Positions 1 to 6,430 of a stretch of DNA of 9,682 nt are shown piece after piece; position 1 is the stretch's first letter, and each line of letters begins with the position of its first letter. Below the pieces are notes generated by a model. It was not told the DNA's origin and ran no database searches. It saw nothing but the letters and a program-made list of their open reading frames with translations. Location of the stretch: assembly GCA_000432175.1 (NCBI GenBank), contig HF989478.1, positions 1 through 9,682 of the forward strand, read 5' to 3'. The DNA comes from Eubacterium sp. CAG:786. GTDB taxonomy: Bacteria; Bacillota; Clostridia; Oscillospirales; Ruminococcaceae. Made by a program: the position numbers and the translations under genes.

Positions 1-945
1 AAATCTAGCGCTTTGGATTCAAGTAAAGAATCAAAGTCCGAGCGTAATCTTCATGGTTTTATATTACCTTTAAGCGATATGAACTTGCACACTCACATTA
101 ACTGTCTATTTTATTGCTCACCATATAGCGGCTGTATCAAGTGTCAGTTAGACGGTAGTGGTACATGGCGCAATAATCAGCATAACGGCATAGATGTCAG
201 TTGGAGCGGGATAAATGGAACGAATATACTTGCCGTCAGAGCAGGAACGGTTACAAAGGGATATTCTGCCACAGGCTGGGGATATTGGGTTAAAATAGCA
301 CACAACAATGGATTAAGCACATTGTACGCACATATGCAAAATGAATCATCCGTTTCGGGTACTGTTAAGCAAGGGGCGATTATAGGCAAAGTTGGTACAA
401 CAGGAGCTTCATCCGGACCACATCTCCACTTTGAGGTATATAACTCTAGTAACGTTCGTATTGATCCTATGCCGTATTTACATGGCGTTAATCCTGCGGC
501 TACCAAAAGTTTTAAAATCGTTGATGGACCTCTGACAATTAGAGCCTCTGCAAGCACCTCGTCCACTTCGTATGGAACTCTGACAAATGGCACATCTGTT
601 TCAATTACTAATATTCAAGTCGAAGGGAGCTATATCTTCGGAAAGATTTCTTCAGGAACACATAGCGGACGATGGATTGCAATCGGAACTATTGCTGGAG
701 AAGTTTACGCGACTGATTTAAGCAGCACCTGGATGGTGATTGATGGACCTTTGACAATTCGTGGTTCCGCTTCTACTTCTTCTACAAGTTACGGCACAAT
801 TGCTAATGGCACTACATTTACTATAAGTGATACCGCTTTAAGCGGAAACTACATATTCGGGAAAATATCTTCTGGAACACATAACGGACGCTGGGTTGCT
901 TTAGGAAACGGTTCTTCAAGATATTGTATGACTCCTAATTACTAA
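1..945 (+). CDS. M23-family murein endopeptidase with two C-terminal SH3-like repeats (5' end not secure)
   Basis: Zinc peptidase of the M23 (lysostaphin/LytM) family, expected to cut peptide cross-bridges in peptidoglycan outside the cell. The metal-binding signatures are visible: HNGID (His at nt 181, Asp at 193), the YAH catalytic-type His at 331, and HLH at 421-429 followed by FE. After the peptidase come two copies of a 73-residue SH3-like module, likely wall-binding. The frame is open to base 1. Starts available inside the window are TTG at 13 and ATG at 79, but neither has a convincing ribosome site, and no signal peptide is visible. The N-terminal stretch before HNGID is also odd (His- and Cys-rich). 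The gene therefore probably begins left of the window, or its 5' part is damaged or fused. The peptidase call is firm; the start and export route are not. Confidence 0.85.
   Translation, partial: KSSALDSSKESKSERNLHGFILPLSDMNLHTHINCLFYCSPYSGCIKCQLDGSGTWRNNQHNGIDVSWSGINGTNILAVRAGTVTKGYSATGWGYWVKIAHNNGLSTLYAHMQNESSVSGTVKQGAIIGKVGTTGASSGPHLHFEVYNSSNVRIDPMPYLHGVNPAATKSFKIVDGPLTIRASASTSSTSYGTLTNGTSVSITNIQVEGSYIFGKISSGTHSGRWIAIGTIAGEVYATDLSSTWMVIDGPLTIRGSASTSSTSYGTIANGTTFTISDTALSGNYIFGKISSGTHNGRWVALGNGSSRYCMTPNY
511..942 (+). repeat. Two in-frame tandem repeats (period 219 nt, 73 aa) inside the M23 gene
   Basis: The copies begin near nt 511 and 730. Both contain IDGPLTIR or VDGPLTIR, then the block SASTSSTSYGT, then YIFGKISSGTH and GRW. 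Landmark codons are exactly 219 nt apart: GAT at 523 and 742, CAT at 661 and 880. Protein identity is higher than DNA identity, since many synonymous third positions differ, so this is an older duplication kept under selection. The modules look like bacterial SH3 wall-binding domains. Confidence 0.85.
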
Positions 946-1011
946 TCATTGTATTAGTCAAAGGTGCCGGAGAACATCAAGGATTTTAAGAAGTAACTTG
1001 TTGTATTTCCC

Positions 1012-1049
1012 TTGAATGGCAGATTGCGTAAAAGTGATCTGCCATTCAA
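1012..1049 (+). terminator. Hairpin, likely terminator of the M23 gene
   Basis: Perfect 13-bp inverted repeat TTGAATGGCAGAT / ATCTGCCATTCAA with a 12-nt loop, followed by ATTTTAG. It lies 67 nt after the M23 stop. The stem is strong but the T run is short, so termination is likely but not certain. Confidence 0.55.
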
Positions 1050-1197
1050 ATTTTAGGGTAAATTCCATTCTTAATTTGTTTAGTTTCCTTAACATGAATG
1101 AAACTTGTTATGTCAGAATAGCTAAAGGGAGCGTTTCTCATTGCGAAGCAAGCAGGGAGATTCGGAATATGAGCAATTCATACATTTATATAAAATT

Positions 1198-1230
1198 GGG
1201 GATATTCTAATTATTCAGAATCCCCCCTTG
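1198..1230 (+). terminator. GC-based hairpin, possible second terminator
   Basis: GGGGATATTCT pairs with AGAATCCCC (a two-base bulge on the left arm) around an AT loop, followed by TTGATTATAATTT. It may act as a second terminator isolating the sigma-factor promoter from upstream transcription. Confidence 0.45.
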
Positions 1231-1326
1231 ATTATAATTTCATTGGATTATTACATTGATTTCAGTAGCAAAAAGATAATGGATGGCAGAAAAATGTGTC
1301 GCTATGATGAAAAATGTACTCCCTCT

Positions 1327-1365
1327 TTGACACGACTTGCGCTTTTACCATAAATGTGATATACT
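1327..1365 (+). promoter_or_regulatory. Promoter region of the sigma/anti-sigma operon
   Basis: An extended -10, TGA-TATACT, lies at 1357-1365. A weak -35 (TTGCGC, 1338-1343) precedes it by 16 nt. A consensus TTGACA is at 1327-1332 with a CATAAA hexamer 16 nt downstream, so two overlapping sigma-A promoters are possible. The sequence does not reveal whether the operon's own sigma factor uses either. Confidence 0.45.
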
Positions 1366-1395
1366 ATTCTTATAAAATAAAATTGAGGTCATATT

Positions 1396-1944
1396 ATGAT
1401 TACTGCCGCTTTAGCCGTACTTCAAACCGATGAGCAACGGACCATTATTTCTGATTTCTACCAGAAGAACAAGAACAGATTTTATGCTATTGCCTATGAG
1501 CATTTACATAATCCTCAGGATTCCGAGGAGGCAATACAGGAAGCTTTTCTCAGGATCGCAGTTGATCCAGATAAGTTTTTTTCGCTTTCAGGTGATGGAC
1601 GCATATATTTCGTAAGCGCCATTATAAGGAATGTGTCAATTGATATGTATAACAAGAAAACCAAACATCAACTGGAAGAACTCCCTGAAGATCTGATTTA
1701 TCGATCGGATCCTGAATTTCTAGAAAACTCTCTTTTAGAAAAGATTTCACACGAGGAACTGCTTGATTTCATAAATGATCTGTCGGAACTTCAGCGCAAT
1801 GTTTTGATCCTTACCTGTTTGTCGGAGCTTTCAATTTCAGAAACCGCAGAAACGCTCGGGGTATCCAAAGCAGTAGTTAACCAGCGGCTGTATATTGCCA
1901 GAAAATCCATCAGGTCTTTTATTGAAAGGAAACGACATGAGTGA
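1396..1944 (+). CDS. ECF-like sigma-70 family RNA polymerase sigma factor
   Basis: 182-aa sigma factor of ECF size. Region 2 spans roughly residues 20-88: FYQKNKNRFYAIAYEHL, then the DSEEAIQEAFLRI core-binding helix, then YFVSAIIRNVSIDMYNKK, the -10 recognition part. Region 4 spans roughly residues 121-172 (LSELQRNVLILTCL, then the helix-turn-helix SISETAETLGVSKAVVNQRL), which contacts the -35 element. There is no region 1.1 or 3. The start is ATG 1396, with TGAGGT six nt upstream. The stop overlaps the next gene by 8 nt, a layout typical of a sigma factor with its cognate anti-sigma factor. The signal sensed is unknown; the downstream exported SH3 protein and peptidase suggest an envelope role. 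Confidence 0.88.
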   Translation: MITAALAVLQTDEQRTIISDFYQKNKNRFYAIAYEHLHNPQDSEEAIQEAFLRIAVDPDKFFSLSGDGRIYFVSAIIRNVSIDMYNKKTKHQLEELPEDLIYRSDPEFLENSLLEKISHEELLDFINDLSELQRNVLILTCLSELSISETAETLGVSKAVVNQRLYIARKSIRSFIERKRHE

Positions 1945-2650
1945 AAGTGTACTGAAATCTATTCTGGAGGAATCAGCGAGGCTTGAATGGGCTAAGTATG
2001 AAAATGCTCCGGAGCATGTTTTCTCCAAAAAGCATGAGCGTAAGATGAAATATGCTTTTAAGCTGCTTGAGAGAAACGATTGCAAGCTAAAACCGTACAT
2101 AGGTTCTAAGCCGCATTATCATTTCAGATTTTCGAAAAGGAACATAATAGTACTATTCGCTGTTATTTTCTTGGCTGCTCTTGCGGGGTGTGGCGTCACA
2201 TATTTTACATCTAAGAATTTTTATGGAAAAGTAAACGCTGATAACACAGAACTTTTTGTGATCAATACCGAAAACTGCCCAGCAACTATTGAAGATAAGT
2301 ATTATTTACCTTGCTTACCTGATGGCTATGAAGTATCAGGAACTGATTCAACTCCTTTTTTCGAGCATATTAGTTATCTTAATAAGGTAACAAATCAGAG
2401 CATTTCATTTAATCAGTGGGTTAAAACAGAATATGGTTCTTCTCATTATGATACAGAAAGTCAAAACTTTGAGGAAATAAAGGTAAATGAACATTATGGA
2501 TTGTGCTTGGCTTATAGTTCACAGGATTATAATTATACTAATATCGTATGGGATAATGGAGACTACATATTAGAGTTGTATGGAGAAACTTCCAAAAACG
2601 AACTGTACGATTTGGCTAAAACTGCCAAAGTTTATAAAGATGATAAATAA
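1937..2650 (+). CDS. Membrane anti-sigma factor, DUF4367-type extracytoplasmic domain
   Basis: 237-aa single-pass membrane protein. Residues 1-67 are cytoplasmic and basic, with an FSKKHERKMKYAF motif typical of Firmicute anti-sigma partners. Residues about 70-88 form the membrane helix, with basic SKR just before it. Residues 90-237 are outside and resemble DUF4367 (LPDGYEV, then an aromatic/acidic beta-rich domain ending in TAKVYKDD). The start ATG 1937 lies inside the sigma gene (ATGAGTGA overlap) with GAAAGGA just upstream, which implies translational coupling and matched amounts of the two proteins. The expected role is to hold the sigma factor at the membrane until a surface signal arrives. 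No zinc-binding HxxxCxxC anti-sigma motif is seen. Longer in-frame starts upstream are much less likely. Confidence 0.8.
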   Translation: MSESVLKSILEESARLEWAKYENAPEHVFSKKHERKMKYAFKLLERNDCKLKPYIGSKPHYHFRFSKRNIIVLFAVIFLAALAGCGVTYFTSKNFYGKVNADNTELFVINTENCPATIEDKYYLPCLPDGYEVSGTDSTPFFEHISYLNKVTNQSISFNQWVKTEYGSSHYDTESQNFEEIKVNEHYGLCLAYSSQDYNYTNIVWDNGDYILELYGETSKNELYDLAKTAKVYKDDK

Positions 2651-2713
2651 GGCATAGTAAATCGCTTTCTTAAACAGATTTATATAATAGAGGCAAAATC
2701 ACTATTTGCAATT

Positions 2714-3082
2714 TTGGCGGCTACTTCTATTGCGTTTTCGTCCATAACGGTTTGTGCATCTGCCGAAGAAACCACAGACATTTTCGATAACACAACTGAG
2801 TATTCTGAAGAATTTACTGAGGAAGACACAAACGAAGAAGCATCTTCCTCAGCTCGCAGAACAGCTCTTTGGGTAGTTACGGAAGACAATGTAAGAATGC
2901 GCAGAACTCCCTCGTTGTCCGGTGAGGTACTTATGCTTCTATATAAGGGAGAGTATCTTTATGAAGGTACACCCAAAAAACATGTTGATGCTGACGGATA
3001 TACGTGGATCCTTGTTAGTAGCAACAGAACAGGCTGGTCCGGGTATGTTGCATCTGATTATATAGAATGTAACGATTATTAA
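2714..3082 (+). CDS. Small exported SH3-domain protein; start codon uncertain or lost
   Basis: The C-terminal half (from LWVVTEDNVRMRRTPS to GWSGYVASDYIE) is a bacterial SH3 domain, a ligand- or wall-binding fold. Before it lies an acidic Thr/Glu/Ser linker. Before that is a signal-peptide-like hydrophobic stretch ending in CASA-EE, a good signal peptidase I site. TTG 2714 is the only usual initiator, but it removes the basic start of the signal peptide. The frame upstream (AKSLFAILAATS, from nt 2693) looks like the true N-terminus and contains no ATG, GTG or TTG. A GAGG at 2690-2693 is too far from TTG 2714. The gene is in the same frame as the anti-sigma gene, separated by its TAA and 63 nt. 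The domain call is firm; whether the gene is intact is not. Confidence 0.65.
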   Translation: MAATSIAFSSITVCASAEETTDIFDNTTEYSEEFTEEDTNEEASSSARRTALWVVTEDNVRMRRTPSLSGEVLMLLYKGEYLYEGTPKKHVDADGYTWILVSSNRTGWSGYVASDYIECNDY

Positions 3083-3169
3083 AAACATGGCAATTTAACC
3101 TAGCCGACGGCATTGGCTCTTCAAATGTGCAGTGGCGGCACTTTTATGTTGGGGAGGGTATTCATCAAT

Positions 3170-4531
3170 ATGAAGAAAAAGTGGAATGCAATAATGGCAG
3201 TCTTTTGTATTTTGCTAACTGCTTGCACAAACTCAGATAATACTGATACAAATCAAATAATTGCAGAAACTAGCGAAACCGAGAGCGTGAATAGTGAAAT
3301 ATCAAATAGCCAAACAGCCCATGACGTTGAATCAGAATCAAGCGCTCACAAAGTGTATCCAGCCAACGGATCAGTCAAGAAGCTCCTATCAGAATTTGCA
3401 GTAGAGTCCAGGCATCTCAGTGAGAGCGGACGAGATAATGCAGCAAAATTCATAGTCAACAAGCTGCAATCCAGCGGATGGAATGTTACGCAGGAGAAGT
3501 TCCCTGTATATCGATATAAGGACATATTTTCCGAGCCATACAATATCAGTGAAAATGGCGATCCTGTCGGAACTGGCAATAATATTATCGCAGATCTGCC
3601 CAACTTTGACAGGAACAAGCCCACTCTTATTCTTTCAGCACACTATGATACCACAAAAGATAATGTCGGAATAATAGACAACGGGAGCGGAACGGCGTTT
3701 CTTCTTTCATCAGGAGAATGGCTCTCTGATTTCGACAGAGATTTTAATATAAGGCTTATATTCTTTGACGTTGAAGAATCAAGGATGTATGGTTCCAAAT
3801 ATTATCTTGAACAGTTAACTGATGAAGAACGCAGCAAAATAATAGCCGACATCAACTTTGATGTGATCGGTGGAAATCATCTGAGTGTTGGCACAGTAAA
3901 CGGTTTTGAAAATGCGCTCTCAATTTATTTGGAGCAACTGGCTGAAGTTGAATCTGATCTTTCTGACAAAGGTTCTAGCTCTGACAGCGACCCTTTTATG
4001 CATTGGCAGATTCCGTCGGTGACATATATTGATTTGGGCCTGCCTATTGACCCGTGTGAAAACAGTTCATATATTGATTATGTTTCAGATGAATCTTTTG
4101 ATACTCTTGCTTCGCAGCTTGCCGATATTATTAATGGATTTGATATCGATGAATTTACAGCAATGAAAAACAGTCAGATCAAAACCGACTACAATGGGAA
4201 AAATATAGATAACATATACAAGGCAATGGCAAATATTTCAATTAAAGGTTTCAAAACTGACAAGCTGTATACTGCTGTGTATGAAAACGGAATATCATCT
4301 TGTTTCTGCTGCGATTATGCTTCGGAAGATGGACGCAGCTTTACAATACAATCGCTGTCTGAAGTGGGAAATGAGGATTTTTCCCCTTTGACCGGAATAC
4401 CAAGTTTTGAAGATTGCATCAATCAAGCTACTAATGGGGAATTACTCGTCGATAAATATGTTCAGTATAGTATCATTGGAAATCTTTCAAATGATGAATT
4501 AATGGACGTATGGTCACAGATGAGGCAATGA
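3170..4531 (+). CDS. M28-family zinc peptidase lipoprotein
   Basis: 453 aa. The N-terminus MKKKWNAIMAVFCILLTAC is a lipoprotein signal with Cys19 as lipidation site, so the protein is anchored outside the membrane. A Ser/Glu/Asn-rich linker follows to about residue 55, then an M28 aminopeptidase-like domain (about 60-325). Visible signatures are HYDT (His158, Asp160), IIDNGSG (Asp170), FFDVEES (Glu202, Glu203) and NFDVIG (Asp231). The usual last zinc ligand, SDH in SDHxPF, reads SDSDPF here (Ser273), with His278 five residues on. About 115 C-terminal residues form an unrecognised extra domain. The start is ATG 3170, with GGGGAGGG 11 nt upstream; ATG 3146 is in frame but gives a poorer signal. 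It is probably the last gene of the sigma operon (gap 87 nt, no terminator between). The substrate is unknown: peptides or peptidoglycan fragments. Confidence 0.82.
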   Translation: MKKKWNAIMAVFCILLTACTNSDNTDTNQIIAETSETESVNSEISNSQTAHDVESESSAHKVYPANGSVKKLLSEFAVESRHLSESGRDNAAKFIVNKLQSSGWNVTQEKFPVYRYKDIFSEPYNISENGDPVGTGNNIIADLPNFDRNKPTLILSAHYDTTKDNVGIIDNGSGTAFLLSSGEWLSDFDRDFNIRLIFFDVEESRMYGSKYYLEQLTDEERSKIIADINFDVIGGNHLSVGTVNGFENALSIYLEQLAEVESDLSDKGSSSDSDPFMHWQIPSVTYIDLGLPIDPCENSSYIDYVSDESFDTLASQLADIINGFDIDEFTAMKNSQIKTDYNGKNIDNIYKAMANISIKGFKTDKLYTAVYENGISSCFCCDYASEDGRSFTIQSLSEVGNEDFSPLTGIPSFEDCINQATNGELLVDKYVQYSIIGNLSNDELMDVWSQMRQ

Positions 4532-4821
4532 AATAAATGTTAATTTACGGTACTCTTTATTGTTCTATAAAATACCATCTAAAAAACTAAATATGCTGTA
4601 CTGTCAGACTTTCAAAAACTCAGAACACGCCGTTTTTTGTCATAAACGACTTGTTGACATTAGACAATTAATACGAAATAGCATTTTACTAAGTTATTGA
4701 AGCAGTTATGGCCTGAGATGGAATATTGTTTCTGATTATACAAGTATCATTAAACTGGCGCTGGACTCCGTAATCTAGGTTTGTCATAAGTTAAAATATG
4801 AGTTGTCTGGTATAGAATAGG
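4532..4821. other. Gene-free, AT-rich stretch after the M28 gene
   Basis: No frame here looks like a gene. The longest ATG frame (4593 to about 4700, 35 codons) has no ribosome site and no recognisable protein. No clear terminator follows the M28 stop before the hairpin at 4822. A TTGACA at 4654-4659 has no good -10 partner. Scattered short open stretches suggest decayed coding DNA, but nothing can be named. Confidence 0.5.
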
Positions 4822-4855
4822 AATGCGGCATTGCTTAGGAAAGCAATGCCGCATT
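4822..4855 (+). terminator. Perfect 15-bp hairpin, terminator-like
   Basis: AATGCGGCATTGCTT pairs perfectly with AAGCAATGCCGCATT around a 4-nt AGGA loop, followed by TGTAAAAG. The stem is very strong but the T run is weak. It could end transcription from the M28 operon or be a protective or processing hairpin. Confidence 0.5.
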
Positions 4856-4873
4856 TGTAAAAGCGTCTATTCA

Positions 4874-5005
4874 ATGAAAAAAGCTATTTTATCTGTAGTG
4901 AATGCGGTCGTAGCTTTGTCAGTATTTTCAAGGTGTTCACCAAGCGCAGAATGGTCACAGAACAGCGATGGAGAAACATATCCCATATGCCCCGGGCTTC
5001 CATAA
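4874..5005 (+). pseudogene. Truncated lipoprotein-like stub (43 aa)
   Basis: Starts with MKKAILSVVNAVVALSVF, a clear export signal, then SRCS, where a lipoprotein would normally have a small residue (such as SGC) before Cys21. Only 22 residues follow the Cys before the stop, and they match no domain I know. There is no ribosome site before ATG 4874. It looks like the 5' remnant of a surface lipoprotein gene, possibly with a Gly-to-Arg change at the lipobox. A genuine small secreted peptide is less likely. Confidence 0.35.
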
Positions 5006-5146
5006 TATAGAATGTAAATAAAGAAAATACCATTATAAAAACGAATCTATCCTACTGGGTAAAGCCATTTTCCCATATCTAAAATTAATTGCAATTCCGA
5101 ACTTCTTAATTCTCCATCAACGCTTCATCAATGAATTTTCGATTAG

Positions 5147-5269
5147 AATAAACACATCGTCGAAAGTGCAATCAAAGCAATGGCAGAAAGGCTAAATATA
5201 TCGATCATGGAGAAAACTCATGATAGGAACCAACTACTGCCGACTAGCAAAAGGCGCGGCTTTATATAG
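5147..5269 (+). pseudogene. Short coding remnant without a start
   Basis: An open stretch of about 40 codons reads IVESAIKAMAERLNISIMEK, then a charged tail. It looks like real helical protein in composition. There is no ribosome site (internal ATG at 5180), and the frame ends inside the stem of the terminator at 5248-5281, so the present 3' end cannot be the original. It vaguely recalls small DUF3791-like proteins, but too little remains to name it. Confidence 0.2.
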
Positions 5270-5281
5270 CTGCGCCTTTTG
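5248..5281 (-). terminator. Terminator of the leftward regulator operon (bidirectional)
   Basis: CAAAAGGCGCGGCT pairs with AGCTGCGCCTTTTG (one G-U) around a 6-nt loop, beginning 3 nt after the stop of the HTH gene on the - strand. Flanking A and T runs on both sides let it work in either direction. It marks the left edge of the recognisable integrative-element genes. Confidence 0.75.
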
Positions 5282-5284
5282 TAT

Positions 5285-5530
5285 TCAGTTGATTCCGAGC
5301 AGATTGTTGATGGTCACGTTAAAGCACCTGCTTAATGCTATAATTTCTATGTCAGTCACAAATCTCTCGCCGGATTCTATACGTTGGACTGCGTTTTTGT
5401 CGATATCCAGACCTACGACCTGCAATCTGTCCGAAAGCTCTCGCTGTGAGATTTGGAGCGCCTTGCGGAGTTCTTTTACTCTCAGTCCCGATATGTTGTT
5501 GCGTCCGTCTGCGGTTCTTGCCTTGAACAT
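5285..5530 (-). CDS. Small Cro/C1-type (XRE) helix-turn-helix regulator
   Basis: 81-aa DNA-binding protein made almost entirely of an HTH_3 domain (residues about 16-78): LRVKELRKALQISQRELSDRL is helices 1-2, and DKNAVQRIESGERFVTDIEI holds the recognition helix and the conserved R-IE-G-R segment. The start at 5530 is fixed by AAAGGAGG seven nt upstream; a longer frame to 5572 has no such site. A basic N-terminal arm (KARTADGRNN) precedes the domain. It lies 86 nt downstream of the other regulator in the same direction and is followed at once by a terminator, so the two are probably co-transcribed. It likely regulates element genes; it could also be an antitoxin-like regulator, but no toxin gene is adjacent. 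Confidence 0.8.
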   Translation of the reverse strand: MFKARTADGRNNISGLRVKELRKALQISQRELSDRLQVVGLDIDKNAVQRIESGERFVTDIEIIALSRCFNVTINNLLGIN

Positions 5531-5616
5531 TTGTATTCCTCCTTTGTTACTCCTGGTGTGGATTTGTTTCACTAATGCCTGATGTTGGAAATTCAGAGAT
5601 TCCTTCGACTATTATT

Positions 5617-5952
5617 TCATTTCCCCTTTTTTGAATCTAAAATGCCGTCTATGTACCCGATAAGACGATTCTGCTCCTCAACATTTAATAGAGTAAGCTG
5701 CTTATTGATACAGTCTCTTGCCGTTTCTTTTGTATTAATATCGCCAGAATTGATAGTATCCGTTCCAAGAAGATAATCAACTGAGACATTAAAAAAATCG
5801 GCAAATAATTTTGCAGTTGATGTTGGTATCTCACGACGATCATTTTCGTATAAACTTATCATTGACCGGTCGATAGAAATTGCCTCCGCAAGCTCTCGCT
5901 GGGAAAGACATCTCTGCATTCGTAGCTTTTTTAGTCTGGTGTTGTCCCCCAC
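5617..5952 (-). CDS. Cro/C1-type repressor, CI-like master regulator candidate
   Basis: 111 aa. An HTH_3 domain spans residues about 5-60 (LKKLRMQRCLSQRELAEAI, then IDRSMISLYENDRREIP, ending in FFNVSVDYLLG, the typical end of phage-repressor HTH domains). A helical C-terminal part (about 70-111, TKETARDCINKQLTLLNVEE onward) probably dimerises; no LexA-like peptidase domain is present. The start is GTG 5952, with GGAGGT eight nt upstream. It is the first gene of the leftward unit, directly facing the operator-like region and the rightward leader, as a phage or ICE immunity repressor would. Autorepression and control of the rightward genes are inferred from position only. Confidence 0.82.
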   Translation of the reverse strand: MGDNTRLKKLRMQRCLSQRELAEAISIDRSMISLYENDRREIPTSTAKLFADFFNVSVDYLLGTDTINSGDINTKETARDCINKQLTLLNVEEQNRLIGYIDGILDSKKGK

Positions 5953-6018
5953 AAGCTGTCACCTCCGCATATCAGTATAGAGCAAAAGGTGATTTTATTC
6001 AATAGAAAACAAGAAATT

Positions 6019-6084
6019 GCAACAAATTGTGACACATTGAAACGGTTTGTTGCAGATGTCAACACATTGTGGCATGATAATGTG
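6019..6084. promoter_or_regulatory. Operator-like region between divergent units
   Basis: Several overlapping symmetric motifs lie here: GCAACAAA (6019-6026) with TTTGTTGC (6046-6053); TGTGACACA (6028-6036); CACATT (6063-6068) with AATGTG (6079-6084). ATTGTGACA (6026-6034) and ATTGTGGCA (6066-6074) are direct copies 40 nt apart, about four helical turns. Such an array between a repressor gene and the oppositely directed unit suggests repressor binding sites. Confidence 0.5.
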
Positions 6085-6091
6085 CTATAAT
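6083..6091 (+). promoter_or_regulatory. Extended -10 promoter of the rightward unit
   Basis: TGC-TATAAT is a consensus extended -10 for sigma-A. No good -35 is found at 16-18 nt, and that position is covered by the ATTGTGGCA/CACATT motifs. A repressor bound there would block this promoter. Confidence 0.5.
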
Positions 6092-6140
6092 TATTTCAGG
6101 AAACATCTTACACTTTTACGGAAGAGAATTCCATTTAACT

Positions 6141-6221
6141 ATGACAAGAAATAATACCAAAGCCCTTAGTGTGAGATATATTTCCGACCAGTTCATTGAC
6201 AATTCAATAGCAGAGCGATAA
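6141..6221 (+). CDS. Possible 26-aa leader ORF or gene fragment
   Basis: The first ATG after the rightward promoter. It encodes a short, soluble, protein-like sequence beginning MTRNNTKALSVRYISDQFID. GGAAGAG lies 14 nt upstream, farther than normal. After its stop the same frame stays open for a further 33 codons, which could reflect a nonsense change in a longer gene. No family is recognised. Confidence 0.2.
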   Translation: MTRNNTKALSVRYISDQFIDNSIAER

Positions 6222-6258
6222 CAAATCCATCGACCGCAGCGCCTGATTGTGCGAAGAT

Positions 6259-6423
6259 ATGCCTGTATTGATTCCGAAGGGTTATTCATTATCCGTGACC
6301 ACCTATTTTTTGCGCGAGAATAACAATAACTCCGACAGTCTGCCAATATCAATTCAAAGCGTAAACGCATACGCAGAGATAAGGTTCGAGCGCGAAAGGA
6401 TGAACGCTGCAAAGATGGTATAA
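6259..6423 (+). CDS. Possible small protein (54 aa), unknown function
   Basis: Reads MPVLIPKGYSLSVTTYFL, then an Asn-rich turn, then SIQSVNAYAEIRFERER, a plausible amphipathic helix, ending in NAAKMV. The composition looks protein-like, but there is no ribosome site before ATG 6259, and the frame is blocked by TGA at 6244-6246. Its stop TAA overlaps the ATG of a 34-codon frame (TAATG, 6421-6425; 6423-6527), the usual pattern of translational coupling. That second frame ends 1 nt before the terminator stem at 6529. No known family. Confidence 0.28.
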   Translation: MPVLIPKGYSLSVTTYFLRENNNNSDSLPISIQSVNAYAEIRFERERMNAAKMV

Positions 6424-6424
6424 T
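6416..6424 (+). promoter_or_regulatory. Internal extended -10 (TGG-TATAAT)
   Basis: A consensus extended -10 inside the leader, with no clear -35. It would start transcription near 6431, about 100 nt before the terminator at 6529. Confidence 0.35.
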
Positions 6425-6430
6425 GATACT

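Larger units (their letters stand above)
946..1326. other. Gene-free stretch between M23 gene and sigma-factor gene
   Basis: No reading frame here has both a plausible ribosome site and a recognisable protein. The stretch holds two hairpins, at 1012-1049 and 1198-1227, listed separately. AT-rich sequence leads into the promoter of the sigma-factor gene. Confidence 0.6.

Noticed and set aside
1016..1210. 64-codon + frame after the M23 gene
   Set aside because: It begins inside a hairpin stem, ends in another hairpin, lacks a ribosome site, and resembles no family. The shorter version from ATG 1094 has the same problems.
1141..1353. 70-codon + frame before the sigma gene
   Set aside because: It crosses the hairpin at 1198-1227 and the operon promoter, and starts at a poorly placed TTG.
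4593..4700. 35-codon + frame after the M28 gene
   Set aside because: No ribosome site and no recognisable sequence; length is within chance expectation in AT-rich DNA.
6116..6412. 98-codon - strand frame in the leader
   Set aside because: Arg/Ser/Leu-rich composition of a shadow frame. It has no ribosome site, and transcription from the promoter at 6083 runs the other way.
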